From contig NC_060105.1 in NCBI RefSeq assembly GCF_021155765.1, positions 10,325,001-10,389,000 of the forward strand: DNA of 64,000 nt. The letters are read 5' to 3'. The DNA is from Diprion similis. Lineage: Eukaryota > Arthropoda > Insecta > Hymenoptera > Diprionidae. The position numbers and the translations under genes were made by a program. The notes under the pieces were generated by a model that was given only the letters and a program-made list of their open reading frames with translations, had not been told where the DNA came from and did no database searches. Position 1 is the first letter of the stretch, and every line of letters begins with the position of its first letter. This document shows positions 13,901 through 24,641 of this stretch, piece by piece.

Positions 13901-16900
13901 GTCAAGTTCTGCTGAACTATTCGGAAAAATATTGCAAAGACGTATGAATAGGATATTAGACGAGTTATCGATAAATAAATTTTCTCTCTTTTGTCGAAAA
14001 GCTTACATCTTAAGATATATTCACGTATTTGTCGATTTAAGTAAAAGTATCTTTGAAACGAAGTCGAACACTTTTATCTTGTTTGTATAATGTAGGTAGT
14101 AATGAAATTATTGGAAAATTATTTCATTATCTTCACGAAGATCAGGTAACAACGGTTAACTCGTAATAATCGTATATATTTGTTTGTTTTCACGTCACCG
14201 TCATTAGTTTATGATAATCAATGATTTAACATCAATCTCAGAAAGTCTGCAACTTCTTTTGCCTCACAGTTTTTTGTTTTTAGTATGTATCAAAATTTCT
14301 GTAAAATATGCAGAGTATGGTGAGTGAACCTTTATAGTTCATCATTACCTGTCAAAATTAAATCTTACCGCTCCCAAATCATCGGAACATTCAGGGACAT
14401 AAAAAGACACCGTTCCTAGAGATTAAACACTGACAATGGAGTGCAAGAAATCAATTTTTCATGCATTCAATCTCATACTGCAGGTAGTAAAAAAAATTTC
14501 AGTAAAATCGTGAATCACCGCAATCAAAAAATTGATTTAAAGGTCACTGATTTGAACTTCTAACACTTAATCTTCGTGCTAATTATCTTTCGAATTTCTA
14601 CACGTGATGAAGTATATAATATACTCGTACTATTGTAGAAATGCGAGTGGACGGCCGACCAGCGACGGTCAATACTACTGCAGCCGTATCGAGATGCACT
14701 AATCTTTGAATGCTGCATCGCATCCCGATATAGATAATCAATCTCTCCCCAATGTTTGATTTGATGATCTGAATAAATGAAACTATATCCCAAGTAAATA
14801 ATCTTTAAGCACGAGGGGCGCGTTATACGTGTGAATTTATCATGTTACATTTATTGAAGCCTTTTTACATTCAGAATACATTTTCAGTATTTTTGGGGCC
14901 AGCAGGTTGGACTTTTCAGCTGTCAGCCTATTTTAATCCTTTCAAAACGGTTGCTAATTCCAGACGACATACATTTATAAAATTTATAACAAAAGTTCCA
15001 CTCATGAAAATTTTTTTTATACACGGATGTTTTTTGTCAACGGTTAGAATACCTATCTAAGAAAAAATGTATCAAAGACTTTACCTGCATTCAAGTATGT
15101 TTTCTACTCGAAAAAGTGCAACTGAAATAGTCAGTAAAAGATGCGCCTGATTTTCGTTTTCACGTCGAATTTCACAGTATGTTTAAAATTAGTTTCGTCT
15201 GAAAAAAAATTGTTTATGTTTCTAGAATATTCTCAAACGTCATGAAAAAAATATAATGAAAAGTTGTAAACTTGAAAAACATTTCGTGTTTACTGTAATG
15301 GACATGCGTGTAACTTTTCATATGGGCTTAGAAAAATTCTGAAAGAAATCATGAAGTTACAATTTGTTCGGAAGTTTACAGTAGTTTATTGTGAATTCGA
15401 ACTTCCTGGCCAATGCTAAAAATTGCTTAAAATAATCCGTCTTTGTACAATCCGGAATAGTTTTAAAACACGAAAAATAAATACTTCAATCGATTTTATT
15501 GACACACATTTCCGATTCTGTGTATACGTGTACCTTGAATTTTTCATATCTAAAATAGCGTCACTAAAAGTGACAAAATATTTCATGGAAGTTTCTGTTA
15601 CTTTAATTCAGACTTTTCATCAAAGGAAAACACCATAAATCAGTGGCACACTGTTTTTCGGACAATTCATGCCTCGTAATTTGCATCGATCGAGCTTTCC
15701 AGAACTCCATATGAAAACATATCTGCTAAAAGAAATAACCAGCCTTGAGCACACATGCACACGTGTTTATTCAAATTTCCCAAATAATCAATAAAGAAAA
15801 TACGCCAAGAGCGGTTTCAGCAGCACTTGTTATTGCGCACGTCACTCATTTTATTGTGATTCCAATATATTATACAATACATACGCGTAAAAATATATAT
15901 ACATATATTTATACCAATTGTATCAATGAATACATGAATCGTTACAGTGTTAAAAATCTAGTAAAACGTTTTTCTGTTGCGGAAGGGAGCAGAATATCTG
16001 GCAACGTTTTCATCGGATTGTGTGAAAATTCTGTTTCAATTGTAAAAAAATTTGCAGTATCGAAGCGTCGAATTTTTTTCTGTTAAAAACTTTGGTGATA
16101 AATTTACACAGACTTTTACGAAATTTCATCTATAGGAATTATAGTCATCTATGAGATGCAGTTAAATTTTTTCACAAAATTACAGGATTCATTACTTTTT
16201 CGTACCATATGTTTCACTAAAGCCTTTTGAAAATCAAGAACAGGAATCATTTTAATAAACTTTTCACATCGATATTTTCTTCGCCAGAGTATGAATGTTA
16301 ATTGAACTGTTGCATCTTTTGTGCCTTACATACAACTACTTAGGTTCAAAAAAAATGTCAATATCTCAAGTAAACGGTAATAATAATTTTCTTGTGACCA
16401 ACTTAATATTTATATGATTTTGATTAGTTCCAAATTGCAAGTCCAAAGTTTGTCACGAAGCTAATTTTGAAGTATTTAAAAGAAATAAAAACCGTGTATG
16501 ATGAACTACGTTTCCTGTTCACCAATGCAGCTGCAGAACTGCAGCTAGGCTGTCGTTTGGGACGAATCGAATATCCAGGGACGCGAGTTAGAGCGTGGGA
16601 TTCACCGTCTGTGATCCGCTCAGCCTCATTAATGATGATGTGCTCTGCTACTCTCGGCTCTGCCCAAAACACACGGGTTTTCTCTCACCCTGCCGTTGAG
16701 CACCGGTCCAACCCTCTTCTCCAGTCCCAACCGCGTCGCCGAGCCTCGGTTGCTCATATTCGTATATAATTTACGAAACACGTATTCCCGACTAATTATT
16801 TATCATCACGCGTCTCCGCCGTACCCGGTTTTGGAGCACTCTCCGAACCCAGGATCCGGGGCTTTTCGTTGTGGCTTTCCGCTCGCATCGAAACCCGAAG

Positions 16901-19900
16901 GTGGATGAATACGTACAACAGCTACATCCTGAAACAATATAGAAACTGTTTGCCGATCCTTTGCTTTCCGGGAACTTTGGCACGCGTTGTATAACACCGA
17001 TTCACCACCCACGTGAGGTCCCATACAGGGTTAAAGCCAGCTTCAATTAACATCCGAAACAGGATTAGCGGATCACCTCAAGCACGTTGAGCTCCAGGCT
17101 TAGCCTACTTACCGAAGATGGTGCCTAAATTTCCAACAAATTGTAGCGCTCATCGGTGTAAAATGCTGGTGAAGTTTTATCTCACACAGTTAAAGCTCTA
17201 GTTGTACTGATGCCGATGATTGATGGGCCGAAATTATCAATGACATAAGAGTATGTAATTGCTAAGGAACAGATGGTTTCATACACCGGAAGATGTTTGG
17301 TGTAATTGATGTTTAGCAGTGCAGCACGAGCGGGGTCCCAGGAAGCCAAAGCCTCATCTACACTTGTCTCATCACCACCATCACCACCATCACCAACAAC
17401 CGCCACCACCCCACGTGACGCATCATCCTCCAGGTCACCCGGCCACACCTGGACACCATGGACCAGCGGCACATCTGTTGACTCATCACAGGTTGGGCCC
17501 GCCTCTTTCTCTCTTTTGTTGCACCTAGTTGCATGTCTTAATTTATGAGCCTTTCGAGGGTTTCAAAGACGAATGTACCGGGTTATTTCCGTGATGTGCT
17601 CCAAAGGGGACCCCTAACTATAGGCAAATCGGGGTATGAGTTCACTTCGACTCCTAATTATAGGCAAATCGGGGCACAAGGTTACTCTGAACAGCTCCGA
17701 TGCTTTTTTGTTAACACGCAGTCGATGTACCCTGTACCCTGATTTGCCTATGATTAGGCGCCCCCACCGGGCGCATGACGGAAATAATCCGGTATGAGTC
17801 TCGAACATCATGTCTTATTTAAAAAAAATGTATGTACAGGATCCTAAGATGCGACCAGAAACCATCGCCGTATCCACCGTCGGTATCGATACTGCAAAAA
17901 GCAAGCGAAGGATCACCGCCCCCGGCACCTCTACCGCCTCCGCCTCCGCCGCCGCCTCCAAATCTCTATCATACAGCTGCTGTCAATCTCGGACCACAGC
18001 CACCGCTTCTGCAAATTCTGATGTCCGCTGAAAAGTGTCAGGTAGTAAGATCAGTAAATATCAGTGGTAAAGAATTTGGAATGCGAGCTTGAGAAATTCG
18101 TCTGTTATTGTTAGTTATGTCGTCGAATATTAGCTTTCTTATGCAATGCTATCGACTGACAGAAGATTGAAAAAGAATCGTGAATGAAAATTGTTTGCAT
18201 AACTTTTTAGTTCTCTCAATAATATTTCTCATACTTTCTGACTTAATGTATTTCTTGTCTAAGTTTACGATGTACTTGATCAGTCGTTTTCTGATCCTGA
18301 GTAATTTTTTAAAACACTGTCTGTAGATCGACCAATTCATAAAGGAAGCTTATACAGGTGAAAATAATTTCTACGATAATTCACGAAAATACGGATAGAT
18401 GGAAAATGATATAAAATGTTTATATGTCGTGGAAAATCCTTGTTGTTTTTGTGGATTATTCGTAAATGCAATTGTCTACTGAAATTAGTTACAAAAAAAA
18501 ATAAAAATTACTCTGAAACGCGTACGAATTTTTACGGGAAATTGTTATCATCATAAGGTACAAATAAGTGTAGAAAACTACGGCTGCTTCAATATCTATT
18601 TGTAATCATGATTTTCTCCAAGATTACGAATATCAGAAAGTATGATATAGAATTCTTGAGCCACCTCTAGATGTCGCATATCAATCGCAAGAAAAATTAC
18701 TAAAGACGAGTTAAGTATATACCTAGCAGATAGCGTTTCTATATTCGAAACTTATTTCATCTCTTGAGTACGATCTCAGCAAATTTAGATCCGTCGTGTA
18801 TTTCGGAACTCTGCTGGCATCTCAATAGACGAGTCTTGTGGAAAATTACAAACATTAGTTATTTGTTGAATTCAAAGTTCAATGATTAATATTATACGAA
18901 CAATAATTGAACAATCCCGGAATAGCAAATCATCCTGCAGTTACGATTAAAATTACAACAAAATTCTAAGAAAACTTCTGTTCGAAAACTGGTATGGCCA
19001 TGTTTCAAAATCGCAGAACTTGTTTTTTACCAGGGTTATATTCCTCCAAAATGAACAAAACCTTTTTTCGACACACGCTCTGAAAGAAAACTTTGATTTC
19101 GACTCGCTGTATAATAAAGTTTGAATTCTAAATTCGTTTCATCTCAGGAACTTGTATGGAGTGCCAGACTTCAGCCAGATGGAGAGACGTCCCCAGATCA
19201 GACAGAAACCGAAGCAAGCCACAGCCCTCCCACAGGAACTTTGCAAAGTCTCAGTCCAACATGGGAAGTTTTACAGGTGAGCGTGTTTCACCCTTTTCGG
19301 GAAACAACAAAACACTGGACTGGGAAAATCCAGTGAGTCTTTGCGATCTGAGGCGAGCTGTTCGATCTTTTAGGAAACAACGGCACGACTGCTGTTCATG
19401 GCAGTAAGATGGGTCCGTTGCCTGGCCCCTTTCCAAACCTTATCTAAAAACGACCAGCTTCTCCTACTTCAGCAGGCCTGGACCCAGCTCTTCCTACTCC
19501 ATCTTGCCCAGTGGTCAATATCCTGGGATATTTCGGGGCTTCTCGAGGGTGAACAGGTCCGGGGTCGTTTACCCCCTGGGGATTCTTCGCACGAAGAACT
19601 GACGACGATTCAGGTACAACATGCACCTCCTCTTCTTATGTTATATTTTCAATACATTAATCTTGGTTTTCATAATTTAATCGAAGGTGAAATTGTACTT
19701 GAGCAGCTCTAGCTGCCATTTTGTTTGGTGTGAAAGAAAATTTGATATACAACAAACGCTGACAATTAGTGTAAAAGCGAAGTAAAATTTCAAGTGTGTC
19801 TAATAGCGGCCATTTTGATTTCGCATCCAAGTTTCAAATACGACAGACGAAATATTGTAAAGATATTGTTTTCCTCGTTAATAAGAGCCTAAAATTGTCA

Positions 19901-21069
19901 GACTTATAGTATTTGATAAATACCTTTTAATCTCCATGAGCTTAACCCGTGAAAATTATATTATATACGTGTGTACCTGCATTGCAAAGATAAATGGACA
20001 TGCTTGATTCTTTGATGAATCATTATTAATTCTGTTCGTTCATTTTTCTTTTTTTTTTAGGTTTTCTTCTTTATTGTGTCAGACTTTTGATATACTTATT
20101 CAACTGTTATCAGGGTATATTAACAAAAACATACGAATACAAAGAACACTCAAGAGAAACTATCCTATTTCGTAGATCACGTTATTTAATTCATTCAACA
20201 TGACTCTAATAATGCAGATCCGTTACAACTGATAACCTATGATTATTATTCAGGAAATCATGTGCAGATTCAGACAGCTTTCGCCCGACGGTAGCGAGTG
20301 CGGTTGCATGAAAGCGGTTGTTCTCTTCACGCCAGGTAAGATAATGCTTTTCGTCATCTATAATGATACAAGATAAATATCGGGGTTCGCAAAGAAGGAT
20401 TTTTTTCGATTCCAATGCATAAATAAAGGATTTTATGAAGCAAAAAAAGTAATCAACTACTCTCGATGGCCGGTATTTCCATTGATTCGTGAGCTGATAA
20501 AGAGTAAAAAAATGTCATTTTTGCAGCTTTTTTGAAGTAGATTGATAAAACAGAAATAAAGTAAGCAGGTCCAGCCCCGTTAGTATTACTGATGCCGAAG
20601 TAACAAAAAAAAACTGTTCATATAATTTTTACAGTGTACTTTTAATACTCCGTTCAATTTTTTAGGTATAACTGTTCTGTTACCATCGTTAAGGAATTAA
20701 TTGTTTATAATCATAGTCCGCTAAGTGAAAATGATAATTCTTGCAGCCATGTTCTAGAAAAAATACTTTTCACACGCATCGTTAAAATTGTGATCGTGCT
20801 TTTTGGCCTCACTAGAAACCAGGGGACTTCACGAGGGGCAGCCGGTCCAGATGCTGCAAGACCAAGCCCAGTGCATTCTGGGAGATTACGTGAGGTCGCG
20901 ATATCCTCGTCAGCCAACAAGATTCGGGAGGCTGCTGCTCCTGTTGCCGAGTTTGAGGGCTGTCAATCCTTCGACGGTCGAGCTCTTGTTCTTCCGGGAA
21001 ACGATCGGGGAAATACCGATCGCTCGCCTCCTCGGCGATATGTATCAGATGGAAAGATACTCGAATTGA
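1942..21069 (+). CDS. dsf: Nuclear receptor dissatisfaction (NR2E family), 5'-partial, eight coding exons
   Basis: This is an orphan nuclear receptor and transcription factor; in Drosophila dsf controls sexual behaviour and sex-specific neuromuscular development. Exons: 1942-2022, 2171-2332, 17317-17491, 17840-18041, 19148-19276, 19374-19613, 20254-20335 and 20816-21069 (TGA at 21067). Exons 1-2 encode the two C4 zinc fingers of the DNA-binding domain (start [13 protein letters not shown]-box [10 protein letters not shown], second finger ending [16 protein letters not shown]). Exon 3 begins [11 protein letters not shown], as in dsf rather than tailless, then a His-rich run (eight His). Exon 4 has a Pro run (nine Pro) and opens the ligand-binding domain (ILMSAEKCQ), which continues through [39 protein letters not shown] and [13 protein letters not shown]. 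All phases agree, giving about 440 residues, well below the fly protein because the low-complexity hinge is short. Intron 1 uses a GC donor. A candidate AATAAA lies at 21,674. The initiator exon is missing from this model. Confidence 0.95.
2023..2170 (+). other. GC-AG intron within the dsf zinc-finger region
   Basis: The exon ends ...TGCGACG and the intron begins GCAAGT rather than GTAAGT. The acceptor is TTTTAG at 2170. Only this junction rebuilds the invariant Cys-Asp-Gly-Cys of the P-box (GAC G|GC TGT). Apart from the C, the donor matches the strong consensus usual for GC-AG introns. Confidence 0.85.
5549..5593. repeat. GT-rich microsatellite
   Basis: An imperfect (GT)n tract interrupted by GC, AT and CT steps, inside a GC-rich stretch of dsf intron 2. 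Confidence 0.85.
6455..6650 (-). repeat. Diverged duplicated segment, copy A (partner at 11,428-11,620)
   Basis: On the minus strand this contains the frame [14 protein letters not shown] followed by a possible GT donor. The same order of blocks recurs about 5 kb to the right: a shared AAATTGTCAG.GAAAACAAAG block, then the LTLCAF/NCQQV block. Here a further open frame runs on to about 6,312. The hydrophobic LTLCAF...INCQQ stretch could be a signal peptide or membrane helix. I do not recognise the family. It could be a decayed gene fragment or a dispersed repeat. Confidence 0.5.
8278..9458 (-). CDS. Single-domain secreted thioredoxin-like protein with CxxS active site; TXNDC5-derived, nested in dsf intron 2
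   Basis: Three exons on the minus strand: 9301-9458, 8565-8705 and 8278-8398 (TAG at 8278). Donors are GTAAGT and GTAATG; both acceptors are clean CAG. The joined frame encodes 139 residues with no stop. An N-terminal hydrophobic signal peptide ([13 protein letters not shown]) is followed by one thioredoxin fold: [12 protein letters not shown], then the active site Cys-Ile-Tyr-Ser instead of CGHC, then [10 protein letters not shown] and the cis-Pro segment VKGYPTLVFFKAG. The protein ends SSSRESS with no KDEL-type signal, so it is probably exported rather than ER-retained. Exon 1 has the same 158-bp length as TXNDC5 exon 1, the phases match, and KKDHF.MFY is shared, so it most likely arose by duplicating the first three TXNDC5 exons. 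The second active-site Cys is lost, so normal dithiol exchange is unlikely. A CxxS site as in ERp44 can still form mixed disulfides. Minus-strand AATAAA signals lie at 8,119-8,124 and 7,983-7,988. No in-frame break is seen, so I treat it as a gene and not a pseudogene. Confidence 0.85.
11005..11041. repeat. Two adjacent short palindromes sharing ACAGTCGTAT
   Basis: TGTACATA-CAGTCG-TATGTACA (11,005-11,026) is followed at once by AATAC-AGTC-GTATT (11,028-11,041). Both carry the same central ACAGTCGTAT. This is a small hairpin-capable site in dsf intron 2. Confidence 0.7.
11428..11620 (-). repeat. Diverged duplicated segment, copy B (partner at 6,455-6,650)
   Basis: On the minus strand it reads [20 protein letters not shown] followed by GTATGG, a possible donor. 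Upstream it shares the AAATTGTCAG.GAAAACAAAG block with copy A. An in-frame TGA lies about 40 codons before the hydrophobic stretch and no in-frame ATG is present. If it was ever coding, this copy is broken or incomplete. Confidence 0.5.
12337..12358 (+). repeat. Poly-G tract
   Basis: An almost pure run of G in dsf intron 2, preceded by a T-rich tract. Simple sequence, possibly G-quadruplex forming. Confidence 0.85.
13481..13537. repeat. C-rich microsatellite (ATCCCC / TCCTC units)
   Basis: Repeats of ATCCCC and then CTCTC-type units inside a GC-rich island of dsf intron 2. Confidence 0.85.
17578..17792. mobile_element. MITE-like element with long imperfect terminal inverted repeats in dsf intron 3
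   Basis: The left end reads CCGGGTTATTTCCGT and the right end is its imperfect inverse, ACGGAAATAATCCGG. The inverted similarity continues for about 60 bp on each side, including a shared ATAGGCAAATC block. Both ends are flanked by TA, consistent with the TA target duplication of Tc1/mariner-type elements. The element is about 215 bp, non-coding, and fills most of the 348-bp intron. Its left half also carries a direct internal repeat of ATAGGCAAATCGGGG. Confidence 0.75.
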
Positions 21070-24000
21070 AAGTACAGATTCGTATTTCATGAGAAAATCT
21101 GATGTGACTAGGGAACGACTTTGACGTGTTTTTATATACGAACAAGATTAAGTATTATGTTATTTTATGCTTTAAGTATTATGTTATTTTATGCTTATCC
21201 CGCGATAAGATTGGCTATTACCCATATTCAGATAAGATTGGGATCTTCTTATAGGTGAAATGTACATATATGTATGTTTTATTGTAGTCGAAGTGTGAAG
21301 GATCAATGGTCGTTTAATTATTCACTGAAGGCTGTTGATCCTTCTCACGATGAAACGTTATAGTTGTCAAGAATGTAGGTGTAAGGTTTCACATGCAAAC
21401 TGTGAATAACAGCTGTCAGCAGAATGATAATGTGTGTCCATTACTATAATACGTGACAAAGTGCATTCCGCTAATTTCGTTAAATAACTGCTAAACAGAA
21501 ATTTAAAAAAAAGTAACAATATTTTAGAAAACGTGGGAATAATTTTAATATTCAAGTGATTGAGGCCTACGTAAAACTAAATGCAGGTATATGGAGACAA
21601 TTTTTAATACAGTGTGATGAAAAAAAATAGCATCTCATCTCGTTACAAAAGATAATTAGATACATTTCTCTTAAATAAATATTCGTTGTAAAATTTAACG
21701 GACGATACTTTGACCAAAGAATCTATGCTTCAATTGTATATATTATAGGTACACATATAGCTGCATATATTTATTGATACGTTTTTCTCAACAATCTGTT
21801 ACGTTTATCCGTATAGGAAAAAAATTCATATTCAATTTGTTCCTATTCGCGCTATCTTGCGTATAAGGAAAAAATCTTGCGCAAATAGGAACAAATTAAC
21901 TATGAATTTTTCCCTCACACGGATATTTGCGCTATCTTGCGCAAATAACAGAGAGATAAAATTATATAATAAAACACTATCAATATCTGGTATTATGAAT
22001 CTAGATTTCAATTATCCATACATGCCAACAAAGATGGAATACACATTTTTTTCAATACAGTACTGACTTTGCAATATTAGGTTTGAACTTGATTATAAAT
22101 TGCTCCAAGTACGTTCATCACTTTATACGCCCAAAATGAGTATCTTATATATATCATGGTATGGCTCCTTTTCAGTATTTGAAACGAAAGAAAACGGACA
22201 AAAATGTGCGAAACGATAAGCCGATTCAAGAGATCGGTTCAACATCGCCAATGCATTGCATTTCTTATCAAAAAATGAAGCACAATACTAAAATCTTGGA
22301 CTCGTGGTGGAATCTGTTCTATATATAACAGACTTATACTCACGGTATAGTTTATGCACGGACTTGCAATATTGCCACGGCTATGGGGATGTGTTGCATT
22401 CTATCTTATCTTCGTGTCCGCCCAGTTATGACGGCTACGTATGAAGCTGATAATTGATTCGAAAACAAATCGGTCGCACCATTCCTATCAATCGTTCTCG
22501 TAGAGATTCTACGCTACAATGGCCTGTAATATATATATCGATGTTCACTTGGTTGTGTTATGTTATTTCAATCGTTTGAAAAATATTCCTACTTGCTTAT
22601 TCGTTTACATTTGTAAAACACTTGGGAAAGTTGGGCAGATGTAATATATGGGTAATATTTATCGTAAAAATTGAATTGAGAATTTTTCATGCAGTATTAT
22701 AGTATTATAATATACACATATACAGTACTATATAACTAGGTGTATGTATAAAAATTTATTAGCAAAGTATTTTAGCGATTTCCCAACTGTGATACGTTAT
22801 ACAACCCCTTTCATTCGTCGTGAGTAATAAGAGTACCGAAAAAATGAAATAATATATGAATAGTAATGATTGATACTCGTAAGTATCAATAAACGATAAT
22901 TGATTGTATAGTCAGGATTCACGTGATTATACTTAATACCGAAGGAAAGTTGATGCAAATCTAAAAACGTACTTTATTTATATCGCTTTTTCCAGTATCT
23001 GTGCTTTATTAATTGTATACGTATTCCACTAAACACAGTTTTTTTTTCGTTGAATATTGTTTAACAAGATTTCACGCCGGTCATACAAAGTTCAGAGTAT
23101 AGTTTTCACAAATTTTTCGCGAAATCGGCGAGAAATTTTTTTTTAAAAAGTACGAAAAAATTTGTTTGAAAATTAATTTTGATGTCAGCTGTAACATTTT
23201 TCGATATTTGCGTAAATACATTCCGAAACGGCGTTCTCAAATCTTCTGAACTTCTCTCTTATCACTGTTTAACCCCCTAAATTGAAAGAAAATTAAATAT
23301 AATCTATTGAAATTGCGAGATAACTGTTTCGTCGATACTTCGTAAGTTTACTCATACGGAACATTAATCTTTCATCGTGACACGAAGACTGTAAGCAGTA
23401 AATCTCGATAAACGACGGTAATCTGAATAAAATTTACGTTATTTAATTATACATACATACATACAATGTTACGTGTACATACTGTAAAGTAGGTGTAAAA
23501 TGTTTCTGCTATAAATCGGAACAATGTGTATAAATGTATTACGTACTCATATACATATGATATAATATACATGCTTACTATTATCATAAGGTGATTCAGT
23601 TCCCTATTATGATTATGTGCTATCTGTTTGATTGGAGAAACAGAAAATAATAAATAAGTATAAAAAAGGTATGAATGAAGTGTGAACACTTGGCAGTGAA
23701 AATATGTCTGAGGGTATTGTTAGATATGATAATAACAAACATACGCCGTTTAATATCGAACCATTTTAATAATCCACTCAACACAGGCAATTAATTATAA
23801 ACACAATATTTATACTCAGTATTCATTTCTCGTTTTTACAAATGTACATTACAGGCTCAATTGTAATGCTTACCAACTAAACATAAGTATGTATACAGAC
23901 TAAAAGGAATAATTCAACAGTTTCTTTCGAGTATGTGAATCGAAACTGCTGCATGCACATTATGATATAAGTTGGACAACGGAAGCTCACATCTTACCTC

Positions 24001-24206
24001 AAACAAATGACTTCAAATCTGACTAAAAATGGGTACCAGTTGTTCTTGTTGAAAGCTCTGAAAACTTCTTCTATACGCGATGTTGACGCAAGAATAGAAA
24101 CAAATCTTATTAATTGATCGCGATTTATCGGATTTGTAAGAATATCAGTTAATGTATTATCAACTCAAGGGAACAAAATATTTCACATGTACTAATACAA
24201 GTTGTG
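21070..24206. other. Intergenic region between convergent dsf and TXNDC5
   Basis: Very AT-rich. It holds the probable dsf 3' UTR (candidate AATAAA at 21,674-21,679), a short tandem duplication of AAGTATTATGTTATTTTATG near 21,150-21,200, and a foldback sequence at 21,807-21,924. TATA-type simple sequence is scattered near 22,530 and 22,700. No coding sequence is seen. A minus-strand AATAAA at 24,207-24,212 probably ends the TXNDC5 transcript. Confidence 0.6.
21807..21924. repeat. Foldback (inverted repeat) with about 46-bp imperfect arms
   Basis: Arm 1 at 21,807-21,852 and arm 2 at 21,879-21,924 are imperfect reverse complements (ATCCGTATAGG... against ...CCCTCACACGGAT), with a 26-bp loop. 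GCGCTATCTTGCG occurs in the loop and again just past arm 2. This could be a MITE remnant. Confidence 0.75.
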
Positions 24207-24641
24207 TTTATTTCAGGTGACATAATTATGTTGATCCATAGAAATTGATAACCAGAATTGACGTACCAGTTTACTATTTCAACTTAGTTTTCCTCCAATG
24301 ACGTCTCTTCGTATTGGAGCGTATTGTCAACAGTTCGCATTCTGACACATCACGGCATGGGCCGGTTATGATTCAATTTCTAGGCAAGTTTTCGTTTTAT
24401 AATAAGTGTCTTGCAAGGCGACATGTTAGAAGCTCTAACAAAACGCCTTACTAATACGATACGCTGTGGCAGATTGTCATGAAACAAGTTTGCAAAATAT
24501 GACGAAAATTTTTTTTTTAAATAGAAAGTATCATTCAGATCAATTACGCGAGCCGATTTCATCTACGAATCAGAAACCGCTCGTAAACTCCCACCGATAA
24601 AAACCGTAAGTACCAACATATGTTTGAGTCACAAAACATGA

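Larger units (their letters stand above)
9459..17316. other. Right part of dsf intron 2: AT-rich DNA with GC-rich islands, no coding exon
   Basis: GC- and CpG-rich islands lie at about 11,880-12,220, 13,100-13,660 and 16,500-17,030. They stand out from the AT-rich background and are candidates for intronic enhancers or alternative promoters. A C-rich microsatellite is at 13,481-13,537, a poly-G tract at 12,337-12,358, and paired palindromes at 11,005-11,041. Open frames in the islands lack supported splice sites or recognisable motifs. Confidence 0.55.
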
